Assembly: GCA_946482335.1 (NCBI GenBank)
Contig: CAMLRG010000003.1
Coordinates: 1-64,000 of the forward strand
Direction of reading: 5' to 3'
Length of the DNA: 64,000 bases
Origin: an uncultured Duganella sp.
GTDB lineage: Bacteria; Pseudomonadota; Gammaproteobacteria; Burkholderiales; Burkholderiaceae
In this document: positions 29,361 to 37,982 of the stretch, piece by piece
How the letters are laid out: every line of letters begins with the position of its first letter
How positions within the stretch are numbered: the stretch's first letter is position 1
Translations under genes and position numbers: made by a program
Notes under the pieces: generated by a model
Databases searched by the model: none
What the model was told of the DNA's origin: nothing
What the model saw: only the letters and a program-made list of their open reading frames with translations

Positions 29361-31829
29361 TCAGAACCTGAAGCTGGCGCGCGCGTAGTAGTAGCCGCCG
29401 TTGATGCCGAACGGCGAGAACGATGGGTAAATCGTCACCGCCGAATTATCCAGGTTGGCGCGGTACACCGCCAGCAGCTCCGGGTTCACCTGGTCCGGGT
29501 ACTTGTTGAAGATGTTGTTGCCGCCCACCGTCAGGGTCCAGCCCTTGTCCAGCTTGTAGCTGATTTCCAGGTCGGTGGTGGCGGTACTGCCGATTTCGTT
29601 CTTGAACCATTCGGCGCCATCCGGGCTGGCCCATTCCGACGACTTGCCGTACAGCGACTCGCGCAGGTTGACCGTCCAGGCGCCATTCTTCCACAGCGCG
29701 CCCAGGTTGATGCGGGTCTTGGGCGAGGCGGTCTCCAGGTGCGAAATGGCTTGCTTGTCCAGCAGCGTTTGCGGCTGCAATTGCACCGGCGCCTGGTTGA
29801 TCTTGGTGACCCGGACCTGGTTCCAGTTGGCGGCCACCGACCAGTCGACCCGCCCGTACTCGGCGTAGTTGCTGTTCAACGTGGCGACGAATTCGACGCC
29901 GCGGCTGCGGGTGTTGACGGCGTTGGAGAAGATGTTGATGCCGGTCTGCACCACCGTCGGGTCCAGCACATTGCCGTTGGCCTTGATCGCCGCCACCACG
30001 GCCGGCGAATTGTCGGCGCCACCGGAGCCATACAGCGCGCCGGAACCCACGATACGGTCGCGGATCTTGATCTGGTAGGCGTCCAGCGTGACGGCCAGGT
30101 TGCTGGCCGGGTTCAGCACCATGCCGAGGCTCAGGTTGGTGGACGCTTCGGGCTTCAAGCCATCGACCCCGACCAGCCTGGCGCCGGGAGAATTCGGTGC
30201 CAGTTGCACGAAGGCGCTGCGCGGGCTGACGTTGGTGGCCGAATAGTATTGCTCGGCCAGCGTCGGCGCGCGGAAGCCATTGGAGTACGTGCCGCGCAGC
30301 GCGAACATCGGGGTGAAGTCGTAGCGGCTGGTCAGCTTGCCCACCTTGGCGTTGCCGAAGTCGCTGAAATGCTCGTAGCGCCCGGCCAGGTCGACCGTCC
30401 AGCCGGGCAGCGGCTTGGCAATGAAGTTCAGGTAGAGCGCCGCATTGTGGCGCGAATACTTGCCGGCGTCGGTCAGCGAGAAGCCGGGGTACGATTGCGA
30501 GCCTTCCTTGTAGCGCGAAGCGGGATCGCCGGCTTCAATTTCGTACTTGTCCTGCCGCTGCTCCAGGCCCAGCGCAAAGGTCAGCGGCGAGGCCCAGCCG
30601 ATCTCGAACTCGCGGCTCACGTCCAGGTTGTTGGTCCACTGGCTGGCGATGAAGGCGCCCGCCTGGAACACGGTGGGCGTGAAGCCGGTATCGTTGTACA
30701 GCGAGACGTTGCCGGAATCTTCGACACCGATGCGCGCCTTGTCACGCCCATAGGTGGTGCTGAAATCCCAGTTCCAGGCGGCGACCTTGCCCTTGGCGCC
30801 GGCGGTGAAGGCAAAGTCCTCCTCGCGCATGGTTTCCTTCGGGCTGAAGCCGAGCGGGTAGACCGCTGGCAGGCGGTTCGGCATGCGGTAGTTTTCGAAG
30901 GCGCGCGCATTCTTGCGGCCGGCGGTGGCGAAGGCATACAGCTCGGTGCCGTTGCCCAGGTCGTAACCCGCATTGGCGCCAAAGGTGTACAAATGGTACT
31001 GGGCGTCGCCGGAAATCTTGTTCAGGTGCGGGTAGCCCGGCACTTGCAGCAGCGGCATGTTCTTGATGTTGGCCGGATCCGCCACCCTTGGATCGATGCC
31101 GCCGCGGTTGGTGAAGTCATGGTACTTGCCCTCGGCGGTGATGCTGATGAAGCCCTGTTCACCCAGCTTGAAACCGGCATTGGCCATGGCGTCCGGCGTC
31201 TTGCCGCCGCCGTCCACATAGCCGCCGCCACTGACGCTGCCGCTCACGCCCTGGTTGTTGGACTTCAGGATGATGTTGATCACGCCGGCAATCGCATCGG
31301 TGCCGTACTGCGCGGCCGCGCCGTCGGTCAGCACTTCAATGTGGTCGATCATCGCCACCGGGATGAAGTTCAGGTCGGCGGCCGCACTGCCCTGGTACGG
31401 GCCGCCCAGCACGGCGAGGTTGGAGGTGCCGTGGCGGCGCTTGCCGTTCACCAGCACCAGGGTGTTGTTGGGGCTTAAGCCGCGCAAGCGCGCCGACAGC
31501 GTCAGGTTGGCAGTGTCGCCGCCGAAGGCCTGGGCGGTAAACGAGGGCAGGTTCTGCGCCAATGCCTGCACCAGGTCGGGCTGGCCGGTGCGCTGCAGCG
31601 TGCCGGCATCCAGCACCTGGATCGGCGAGGCGCTGTTCTCCACCTTGAGGCCGTTGGCGCGGGTGCCGGTCACGATCACCGCGCCTGCCAGCGCCGCGTT
31701 CGAAGCGCCGGCTGCCGCGCCGCTGTCGGCCGGCGCTTCGGCCGGTTCGCTGGGGTTGGCGAAGCTCATGCCTGCATGCAGCAGCATGATGGCCGCGGCG
31801 CAGGTCTTCAGTTTGCCCTTCTTGTGCAT
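29361..31829 (-). CDS. TonB-dependent outer-membrane receptor, paralogue
   Basis: An 822-residue receptor starting MHKKGKLKTCAAAIMLLHAG with a signal peptide; AAGGAAT precedes the ATG. Plug motifs RLRGLSPNNTLVLVNGKRRH and YGTDAIAGVINIILKS, and the C-terminus SFSPFGINGGYYYARASFRF, match the receptor at 26865, so the two are paralogues arranged tail to tail. It is the last gene of the reverse operon with a flavin amine oxidase, cytochrome c and exported RidA. It likely brings the amine substrate, or a complex containing it, into the periplasm for that pathway. Confidence 0.9.
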   Translation of the reverse strand: MHKKGKLKTCAAAIMLLHAGMSFANPSEPAEAPADSGAAAGASNAALAGAVIVTGTRANGLKVENSASPIQVLDAGTLQRTGQPDLVQALAQNLPSFTAQAFGGDTANLTLSARLRGLSPNNTLVLVNGKRRHGTSNLAVLGGPYQGSAAADLNFIPVAMIDHIEVLTDGAAAQYGTDAIAGVINIILKSNNQGVSGSVSGGGYVDGGGKTPDAMANAGFKLGEQGFISITAEGKYHDFTNRGGIDPRVADPANIKNMPLLQVPGYPHLNKISGDAQYHLYTFGANAGYDLGNGTELYAFATAGRKNARAFENYRMPNRLPAVYPLGFSPKETMREEDFAFTAGAKGKVAAWNWDFSTTYGRDKARIGVEDSGNVSLYNDTGFTPTVFQAGAFIASQWTNNLDVSREFEIGWASPLTFALGLEQRQDKYEIEAGDPASRYKEGSQSYPGFSLTDAGKYSRHNAALYLNFIAKPLPGWTVDLAGRYEHFSDFGNAKVGKLTSRYDFTPMFALRGTYSNGFRAPTLAEQYYSATNVSPRSAFVQLAPNSPGARLVGVDGLKPEASTNLSLGMVLNPASNLAVTLDAYQIKIRDRIVGSGALYGSGGADNSPAVVAAIKANGNVLDPTVVQTGINIFSNAVNTRSRGVEFVATLNSNYAEYGRVDWSVAANWNQVRVTKINQAPVQLQPQTLLDKQAISHLETASPKTRINLGALWKNGAWTVNLRESLYGKSSEWASPDGAEWFKNEIGSTATTDLEISYKLDKGWTLTVGGNNIFNKYPDQVNPELLAVYRANLDNSAVTIYPSFSPFGINGGYYYARASFRF

Positions 31830-31866
31830 TGGGTATTCCTTTTCTGATGAGGATAGACAGGTAGCG

Positions 31867-32358
31867 TCACTTCTTGGCTGCCACGACTTCGATTTCAACC
31901 AGCCAGCCCGGCACGTTCAGCGCGGCCACCTGCATGACCGCGCGCGCTGGCAGGTTGGGTTGCGCTCCCCCGAAGAACTTGGTGTAGGACTCCATGAAAC
32001 CCTTGGTGTCGGCGCGCCCGTTGTTGGCCGGGTCGCCAACCAGGAACACCTGCATCTTCACCACGTCGCCCATGGTCAGGCCCATGCCCTTCAGGATCTC
32101 CTCAATCTTCTTCAGTACGCCCATGGTCTGGGTCTTGGTATCGCCGTAGGCGGCCAGCGAATCGGCCGGGGCGTTCTTGTCGATCACCGGCGGCACCTGG
32201 CCGCTGATGAAATGGATGGTGGCATTCGGCGGCAGCGTGACCGCTTGCGCGATCGGGAAGTCCGAATTGGGGATCTTGTGGCGGATAATTTCCTGTGCGC
32301 CCGCCACGCCGGATACCAGGGCGAGCAGGGTTGCGCCGATGATTGCTTTCGCTTGCAT
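31867..32358 (-). CDS. Exported RidA/YjgF-family protein
   Basis: A 163-residue RidA-family protein carrying an N-terminal signal peptide (IIGATLLALVSGVAGAQ), unusual because classic RidA proteins are cytosolic. The core has the conserved arginine in LPARAVMQV (R139) that in RidA binds the carboxylate of the imine/enamine substrate, and the ending VEIEVVA. RidA hydrolyses reactive 2-aminoacrylate and other imines to ketoacids and ammonia. Here it would clear imines made by the periplasmic amine oxidase encoded upstream in the same operon (gap of 10 nt to the cytochrome gene, 37 nt to the receptor gene). Confidence 0.85.
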   Translation of the reverse strand: MQAKAIIGATLLALVSGVAGAQEIIRHKIPNSDFPIAQAVTLPPNATIHFISGQVPPVIDKNAPADSLAAYGDTKTQTMGVLKKIEEILKGMGLTMGDVVKMQVFLVGDPANNGRADTKGFMESYTKFFGGAQPNLPARAVMQVAALNVPGWLVEIEVVAAKK

Positions 32359-32368
32359 ACGTTTTTCC

Positions 32369-32755
32369 TTAGTGTTTGTTGGACATCTGGCCGGTGGCGA
32401 AACCCGGTGCTTTCAGCGATTCGCGCAGGGCCGCCACTTCCTGCGCACCCACCGCACTTGCCCGGTTGCCCCAGGCGCCACGCACGAAGCTCACCACTTC
32501 GGCGATGTCGGCATCGGACAGCGTCGGGCTGAAGTCGGGCATGCCGCCGCGCCCTTTCAGCAGCACCGCCGCCACCTGTTCGGGGGCGCCCTGCACGAAT
32601 GCGCTGCCCGCCAGCGCCGGGAAGGCGCCCGGGATGCCCTTGCCCGTGGCCTGGTGGCAGGCCGCGCAGTACTTGGCGAAAATGGCCTTGCCTTCGGCCT
32701 GGGCGGCGCCGTGTATGCTCAGCAGCACCGCGACGAAAATGGTCCTCAATGTCAT
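32369..32755 (-). CDS. Periplasmic c-type cytochrome
   Basis: A 128-residue class I cytochrome c. The signal peptide ends AAQA; the haem site is CAACH (C30, C33, H34) and the distal ligand is probably M72 in GRGGMPDF. One haem only. Its start overlaps the stop of the flavin amine oxidase gene (ATGA), so both proteins are probably made in equal amounts. The simplest reading is that it accepts electrons from the oxidase and hands them to the respiratory chain, making the flavoprotein a dehydrogenase rather than an H2O2-forming oxidase. Confidence 0.9.
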   Translation of the reverse strand: MTLRTIFVAVLLSIHGAAQAEGKAIFAKYCAACHQATGKGIPGAFPALAGSAFVQGAPEQVAAVLLKGRGGMPDFSPTLSDADIAEVVSFVRGAWGNRASAVGAQEVAALRESLKAPGFATGQMSNKH

Positions 32756-34326
32756 GCACTTGCCCTTTCATGAATGCGTTCCAGTTGCTGCCATGCCGAC
32801 TCGATGGCGCCCGCCTGCCAGCCACCGAGGTAGCTGAGATGCTCGCCGGCCAGCAGCACCCTGCCCTCGCCCTTCAACAGCAGCGGATACACGCTCTTGC
32901 GCTTTTCCTCGCTCCAGTCGGCCCAGCCGCCCAGGTTGTATTGCACGCGGTGCCAGGCCACGGAGAAGGCGCTTTCGTACGCGTCGCGGTAGGCCGGGAA
33001 GATCTTTTCGCCCGCCTTCAGGGCGAACTCGGCGCGTTCGGCGGGCGACAGCGCACTGACCTCGATGGCCGAGGTCTGGTAGTTGTAATAGCCGAGCAGC
33101 ACGCCCTTGCTCTTTTGCCAGTTCGACGAGGGCAGCGAAATGGTGTTGATGCCCTCCATGTCGGTCAGGACGTGGCCGCCGTAGATCTGGTCATCCTCTT
33201 CCCAGAAACGGCGCTTCATCTGCAGGCCGATCTTGCCGACCGGCGCGTAAGCCACCGTGGCGATCGCCTGCTTGAACTGGTCCGAGAAATCCGTTTCCAC
33301 GTGGCGCAATACGGACAGCGGCATGGTGCACAGGCAGTAGTCGGCCGATACCTTGTGCAGCTTGCCGCTGCCGGTGTCCTTGTAAGTCACCGTCACGTCG
33401 CGCTCGCCATGCCGGATCGCCTGCACTTCGGCCCGCAAGCGGATATGCCGCCCGATCTGCTGCTCGAACGCCTTGGCAATCGCATCCATCCCGCCGACCG
33501 GCTGGAACATGGTGTTCTGCATCGGGAAGTCCTGCACCGCGCTATAGACATTGCCGATGCGCGAAGCCAGCAGCTCTTCGAAGCCCAGCGGGTCGGATTG
33601 CTGCCCCGGGTTCAGGCCCGCCCCCGGGTTGACGGCGTAGCCCCGCCCGCTGCGGCCCTTGTAGCGCAAGTCGCCCTGGTCCAGCTGCCCTTCATGCGCC
33701 AGGTAGTCGAGCAGCGCGCGCTGGTCGTCGGCGCTCAGTTGCCGGTCCAGCATATTGCCTTTGACTGCCTTGGCCAGCAGTTCGGCCACATGGCCGCGCA
33801 TGTCGGCCTTGATGGCGGCCGGGCGCAAACGCCGCCCTGCCAGGGGACCGGCTTTCTCCAGATAGACGAAGGAATGGTCGTTATCGTTGACCATCACTTC
33901 CAGCGGGACCTTGAACAGGCGCGTGTAATACAGCGTCGACTGGTGGTGCAGCGGGATGCGCCACGGTCCATGGTTGATGTACTGGCCCTGGTCGAACGTA
34001 CAAGTCTGCTTCTCGCCGCCCAGTTCCGTCAGCGTGAAGCCCTTGCGCGCGGTCTGGCAGCGGCCGCCGGCAAAGTCGCGTGCTTCCAGCACCTGAACCG
34101 AGTAGCCAAGCTTGCCCAGTTCATAGGCCGCCGTCATGCCGGCCAGGCCCGCGCCCAGGATCACGACGCGCTTGCCTTTGCCGCTGCCCTCCAGCGGCGG
34201 CGGCGCGCTCACCTTTGACGCAATGCCGATGCCCCATGCATTCATGGTGTTCAACAACAGCCCCGTGCCCCCCACGGCTGCTGCGCGGTACAGGAACTGC
34301 CTTCTGGTAATCGAGCGTTCTTCCAT
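32752..34326 (-). CDS. Tat-exported flavin amine oxidase/dehydrogenase
   Basis: A 524-residue flavin monoamine oxidase-family protein. The N-terminus ERSITRRQFLYRAAA is a twin-arginine signal, so the folded flavoprotein is sent to the periplasm. The FAD motif VVILGAGLAGMTAAYELG starts near residue 54, followed by LEARDFAGGRC; the C-terminal flavin region is GEGRVLLAGEHLSYLGGWQAGAIESA. The start at 34326 leaves a complete Tat signal; an upstream in-frame start would only add a hydrophilic stretch. It heads an operon with cytochrome c, RidA and a TonB receptor. Substrate unknown: amino acid or aromatic/aliphatic amine. Confidence 0.88.
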   Translation of the reverse strand: MEERSITRRQFLYRAAAVGGTGLLLNTMNAWGIGIASKVSAPPPLEGSGKGKRVVILGAGLAGMTAAYELGKLGYSVQVLEARDFAGGRCQTARKGFTLTELGGEKQTCTFDQGQYINHGPWRIPLHHQSTLYYTRLFKVPLEVMVNDNDHSFVYLEKAGPLAGRRLRPAAIKADMRGHVAELLAKAVKGNMLDRQLSADDQRALLDYLAHEGQLDQGDLRYKGRSGRGYAVNPGAGLNPGQQSDPLGFEELLASRIGNVYSAVQDFPMQNTMFQPVGGMDAIAKAFEQQIGRHIRLRAEVQAIRHGERDVTVTYKDTGSGKLHKVSADYCLCTMPLSVLRHVETDFSDQFKQAIATVAYAPVGKIGLQMKRRFWEEDDQIYGGHVLTDMEGINTISLPSSNWQKSKGVLLGYYNYQTSAIEVSALSPAERAEFALKAGEKIFPAYRDAYESAFSVAWHRVQYNLGGWADWSEEKRKSVYPLLLKGEGRVLLAGEHLSYLGGWQAGAIESAWQQLERIHERASA

Positions 34327-34421
34327 CTGCCACCTCGTCTGTGTTGGATGGCGATGGCAATGCAATCGGCATGCCACACGGCTTGGCGAAAGCACTCTAT
34401 TCGGCGCGCAAAATAAACTCC

Positions 34422-34457
34422 TTAAAGAAAAAGCGCGCCTTGCGGCACAAGGCGCGC
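34422..34457 (-). terminator. Intrinsic terminator after the TnsB-like gene
   Basis: A 10-bp stem GCGCGCCTTG/CAAGGCGCGC with a 5-nt loop (34433-34457). On the minus strand it is followed by TTTTTCTTT, making a good intrinsic terminator for the gene ending at 34501 and insulating it from the amine oxidase operon. Confidence 0.82.
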
Positions 34458-34500
34458 CTTAGCCCTGCTGCGACATGACTTTGTTATGCGTAAGCTCTTT

Positions 34501-36183
34501 TCAGCCGCCTTCGACTTGCAAAGGCGCACGCACCATGCTGATGCGGTCGATGCTGCGGCAGGGCTGGAACTGCAATGGCGTGGCCGCGTCGACCAGGTAC
34601 ACCATCCCTTCGCCGGCGGGATCGACCGCGACCCGTACCGGCCAGCGGCCGCGCTGGCGCGCGCGTTCGAACCAGCGTTCATGCTCGGCGCGGGCGCAGC
34701 TGAAATAGCGCCCCTGCACGCAAATGCCTTCGGCCGTGACCCACGCTTCGCTGGTGGGGAGCAGGCAGCAGCGCACCAGGTCTTCCGGGAATTGCTGCAG
34801 GGACGCGCCGCGCAGGCGTGCGCCCCAGTCCCACAGCTGCAGCGGCGCCCAGCCGTCGGCGCCCTGGCTGTGGTTGTAGGCCAGCAGGATGTCGAGTACG
34901 ATGCGGCGGAATTCGGCCAGCGTCAGCACGCCGTCCAGGTTGCCGCCGGCGCCGCCGGCGGCCGTGCCGAAGCTGGCCCGCAACGCCGGCAGCCAGCGCC
35001 GCCCCGGCACCTCATAATCCGGCACGCAGCGCACGCTGAAATTCGCCAGCAGGCTGTCGCGGTTGGCGCGCGCCATCAGTTCCGGCGGCAGCAGCAGGCT
35101 TTCCGGCAGGTGGCAACAGGGCCATTCCTGCGGCGCCAGCAAGCGGCCGTGGCGGCGTGCCAGCCGCGCCTTGTCCGCCGCGCAGCTCGCCAGCGCCAGC
35201 ATGGCCGGGTTCCAGCCGGGCGCCTCCAGCGTCGCGTAACAGCCGGTGACCATGCCGCTGAACACGTCGGTCACCACATACAGCAGCGGCGCGCCCACCA
35301 GCAGCTTGCGGTCGTCCTCGTGCAGCAGCTGCATGGCGAACGGCAGCACATCGAGCCTGAAGGCGGCGCCGGGGCGCCCCGGCCGCCTGACCGGCGCATT
35401 GTCCGCCAGCGGGAGCGGCAGCGGCGGCCCGCCCACCATATGGTCCTGCTCCAGCCAGTAGTTGAACTGGCCGAAACTGGGTAAGGGGCCGCCTGCCGGC
35501 GTGCGCTGCACCCGGCGCGAATAGGGATCCACCGTGCGCTGGCACAGGAAGTCGTCGACCATTTCATCGTAAGCGGCACGCCGGCGGAAATGCGTGTGGC
35601 AGGCCGCATAGCGCGCGGTGGCCAGGCGGAACACGGCGCGCATCGCCTCATCGATGTTGACGCCGGCCGATGCGCCATCCTTGCGCGGCCTGCCGCGCTT
35701 GACGCCGTTGGCGGCACGCGTCTTGCCGCGTCCGCCGGAGTTGGCGTAATCGGGCAGCAGCGCATTCGGGGTTTGCCCGCGCTGCCAGTAGCGGCGCAGG
35801 TAGCGATAGAGGGTGGGATGGGATACGCCGTGGCGGCGCGCGGCTTCCTGCACCAGTTCGCCGCGCCGGCGCGCTTCGTAAATGTCCGGCACCAGCTGCA
35901 CCAGCTCCGACAGCATGGTCCACGCCCGGTCGCGCAATGCGACGTACTTGGCCGGCAGCGCCTGCTGGTCCGCCAGCACCAGGTAAGGATCGTCGGCCAG
36001 CCGGCTGGCACGGCCAGTGGCCAGTTCGGCTTCCAGGACCGCCACGCTATGCCGTTCGACTTTCGCCGTTGCCGAAGCCAGGTCGAATACATAAGCCAGG
36101 CCGTGCGCCATGTCGATCGACAGGATGCGCCCCCGGCGCGGTCTCGGTTCGCGCCATTCCAGGAGATCGTTTCGCGATAACAT
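34501..36183 (-). CDS. TnsB/Mu-type transposase homologue, apparently catalytically degenerate
   Basis: A 560-residue protein with the layout of TnsB-like transposases. A helix-turn-helix (about 109-132: LVQEAARRHGVSHPTLYRYL) is followed by NALLPDY, an integrase-like core (about 270-420) with RLDVLPF (D278) and LLYVVTDVFSGMVTGCY, and a C-terminal Mu-type beta-barrel (ICVQGRYFS). The second catalytic Asp, expected in a DNGxEF-like position, is replaced by LLLPPELM (about 364-370). The final Glu, expected in a VERxF-like position, is replaced by RRWLPALRASF (about 395-405). No TnsA, TnsC or terminal repeats are seen nearby. The start has AAGGTGG upstream. It could be a domesticated DNA-binding protein or a decayed element. 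Confidence 0.75.
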   Translation of the reverse strand: MLSRNDLLEWREPRPRRGRILSIDMAHGLAYVFDLASATAKVERHSVAVLEAELATGRASRLADDPYLVLADQQALPAKYVALRDRAWTMLSELVQLVPDIYEARRRGELVQEAARRHGVSHPTLYRYLRRYWQRGQTPNALLPDYANSGGRGKTRAANGVKRGRPRKDGASAGVNIDEAMRAVFRLATARYAACHTHFRRRAAYDEMVDDFLCQRTVDPYSRRVQRTPAGGPLPSFGQFNYWLEQDHMVGGPPLPLPLADNAPVRRPGRPGAAFRLDVLPFAMQLLHEDDRKLLVGAPLLYVVTDVFSGMVTGCYATLEAPGWNPAMLALASCAADKARLARRHGRLLAPQEWPCCHLPESLLLPPELMARANRDSLLANFSVRCVPDYEVPGRRWLPALRASFGTAAGGAGGNLDGVLTLAEFRRIVLDILLAYNHSQGADGWAPLQLWDWGARLRGASLQQFPEDLVRCCLLPTSEAWVTAEGICVQGRYFSCARAEHERWFERARQRGRWPVRVAVDPAGEGMVYLVDAATPLQFQPCRSIDRISMVRAPLQVEGG

Positions 36184-36326
36184 CCGCCACCTTTCGAAGT
36201 GGATAACGGATGGATGCACACGCAATTTCCAGACCAAGTTCAAGCGGGGAAAAAGGCCACTTCCCCACCGCGGGTGGCTTGCATATGGTGCAAAGTTGCA
36301 CTGCGGCTGTGCGCAGCATGGCGCCG

Positions 36327-37244
36327 CTACGTGGTACTACGTAGCGCCTGGTCCTTGAAGTTCGCTTCCAGCATGTCGAGGAAGGCACGCGTTTTGGCCG
36401 GCATCAGGCGCCGCCCCGGGAACACCGCCCAGCCGGTGTTGGAGGGGAAGCACCAGTCAGGCAGTACGCGCACCAATTCCCCCCGCGCCACCAGGGGCGC
36501 CGCGAACTGCATGGTGCAGGTGGCAATGCCCATCCCGTTGGCCGCCATTTTCGTCAGCAGCTCCGGCGAGTTGGCCATCAGGCGCACCGGCAATTCGCGC
36601 TCCCAGGTGGTTTTGCCGCGCGTCAGCGGCCAGCGTACCAGGCCATTGGGCATCCGGCGCAGGCTGAGCAACTCATGCTTGAACAAGTCGTCCGGATGCT
36701 CCGGCAAGCCATGCACCACCGTATAGGAGGGGGCGGCGAACAGGCCCCAGGTCGACACCAGCACCTTGCGCGCCGCCAGCGTCGCATCGTCGGGCAGCGC
36801 GCCCATGCGGATCGCAATATCGAAATTCTCCGCAATCAAGTCCACCCGGCGCGGCGACAAGTCCAGTTCCAGCGTGATGGCCGGGTATTTCGCCATGAAC
36901 TCGGGCAGCATGGCCGCCAGGTAGACATTGGCAAAGTCGGCCGGCATCGATACCCGCAGCAAGCCGCTCGGCGCCTGTTGGCGGTGCTGGGCCAACGCCC
37001 CCGCCGCCTCAGTCTCTTCCGCCACCCGGCGCGCATGCTCCAGCAGGCTGGCGCCCAGCTCGGTCAATACCAGCTTGCGCGTGGTGCGGGTCAACAGCCG
37101 TTCGCCCAGCCGGGCTTCCAGCTGGGTCAGCCGGCGGGAAACGGTGGATTTGGGCAAGTGCAGCCGCTCGGAAGCCTGGCTCAGGCTGCCATATTCGACA
37201 ATCCGGGCAAACAGCAGCAAATCACTGGGGTCAAGGTCGCTCAT
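36327..37244 (-). CDS. LysR-family regulator
   Basis: A 305-residue LysR regulator. The N-terminal winged helix contains SLSQASERLHLPKSTVSRRLTQLE and the effector domain runs from about 90 to 300. It is divergent from an azoreductase/pirin operon, with overlapping palindromes in the gap, so it most likely controls those genes and itself. Many close relatives respond to quinones or aromatic electrophiles; the effector here is unknown. Upstream of the TnsB-like gene lies a 143-bp gap with no other feature. Confidence 0.87.
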   Translation of the reverse strand: MSDLDPSDLLLFARIVEYGSLSQASERLHLPKSTVSRRLTQLEARLGERLLTRTTRKLVLTELGASLLEHARRVAEETEAAGALAQHRQQAPSGLLRVSMPADFANVYLAAMLPEFMAKYPAITLELDLSPRRVDLIAENFDIAIRMGALPDDATLAARKVLVSTWGLFAAPSYTVVHGLPEHPDDLFKHELLSLRRMPNGLVRWPLTRGKTTWERELPVRLMANSPELLTKMAANGMGIATCTMQFAAPLVARGELVRVLPDWCFPSNTGWAVFPGRRLMPAKTRAFLDMLEANFKDQALRSTT

Positions 37245-37253
37245 CGGCTCTCC

Positions 37254-37282
37254 GTTCCATCAATGGAACAATGTAATCCATT
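37254..37282. promoter_or_regulatory. Palindromic operator cluster, LysR/azoR intergenic region
   Basis: GTTCCATCAATGGAAC (37254-37269) is a perfect 7-bp inverted repeat 10 nt before the LysR start. It partly overlaps a second inverted repeat, AATGGA-N9-TCCATT (37262-37282). A third half-site ATGGAAC lies at about 37304, next to a TATAGT -10-like sequence for the forward operon. This pattern fits LysR sites serving repression of its own gene and activation of azoR. Confidence 0.65.
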
Positions 37283-37363
37283 TTAACGTCTTCTGGATCA
37301 AATATGGAACCACTATAGTTACTCCATCGCAGCAACAAACCCATTCTGAAAAGGACCCCTACC

Positions 37364-37963
37364 ATGAACATCCTGCAAATCAACTCCAGCGCGAAAAGCT
37401 CCGGTTCCGAATCCACCCGCGTCGCAACCAATATCGTCAACAAGCTGCTGGCGGCCAACCCGGGCGCCACCGTGGAAGTACGCGACCTGGCCGCGAACCC
37501 GCACCCGGTGCTGGACGAACCCACCCTGCAGGCCCTGTTCACCCCAGCCGACCAGCGCACCCCGGCGCAAGCCGCCCGCGTGGCCCTGGATGACGCCCTG
37601 ATCGCCCAGGTGCAGCGCGCCGACGTGATCGTGCTGGGCGCCCCGATGTATAACTTCGGCATCACCGTGCAGCTGAAATCCTGGTTCGACGCGATTGCCC
37701 GCGCCGGCGTGACGTTCAAGTACAGCGAGAGCGGCCCGGTCGGCCTGTTGCAAGGGAAAAAAGTGTACGTCGCCACCTCGCGCGGCGGCATGCACAAGGA
37801 TGCGCCGACGGATACCCAGTTCCCGCACCTGAAAATGTTCCTGGCCTTTATCGGCCTGACCGACGTAGAGTACGTGTTCATCGAAGGCCAGGCCTATGGT
37901 CCGGAAGTGGCCTCCCAGCAGAAAGCCGCTGCCGATGCGCGCGTGGAAGAACTGCTGGCTTAA
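37364..37963 (+). CDS. azoR: FMN-dependent NADH-azoreductase/quinone reductase
   Basis: A 199-residue flavodoxin-fold protein. The N-terminal phosphate loop [15 protein letters not shown], the FMN-binding APMYNFGI and the late TSRGGMHKD are typical of AzoR. It transfers two electrons from NADH to quinones or azo dyes, protecting against electrophilic quinones. It is followed 19 nt later by a pirin gene (probably one transcript) and is divergent from a LysR gene. Confidence 0.92.
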   Translation: MNILQINSSAKSSGSESTRVATNIVNKLLAANPGATVEVRDLAANPHPVLDEPTLQALFTPADQRTPAQAARVALDDALIAQVQRADVIVLGAPMYNFGITVQLKSWFDAIARAGVTFKYSESGPVGLLQGKKVYVATSRGGMHKDAPTDTQFPHLKMFLAFIGLTDVEYVFIEGQAYGPEVASQQKAAADARVEELLA

Positions 37964-37982
37964 CCAACCCAAGGAAAAAAGA

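Noticed and set aside
34501..36183. Active Tn7-like or CRISPR-associated transposon
   Set aside because: No TnsA, TnsC, TniQ, Cas genes, or terminal inverted repeats were found around the TnsB-like gene, and its catalytic triad appears broken.
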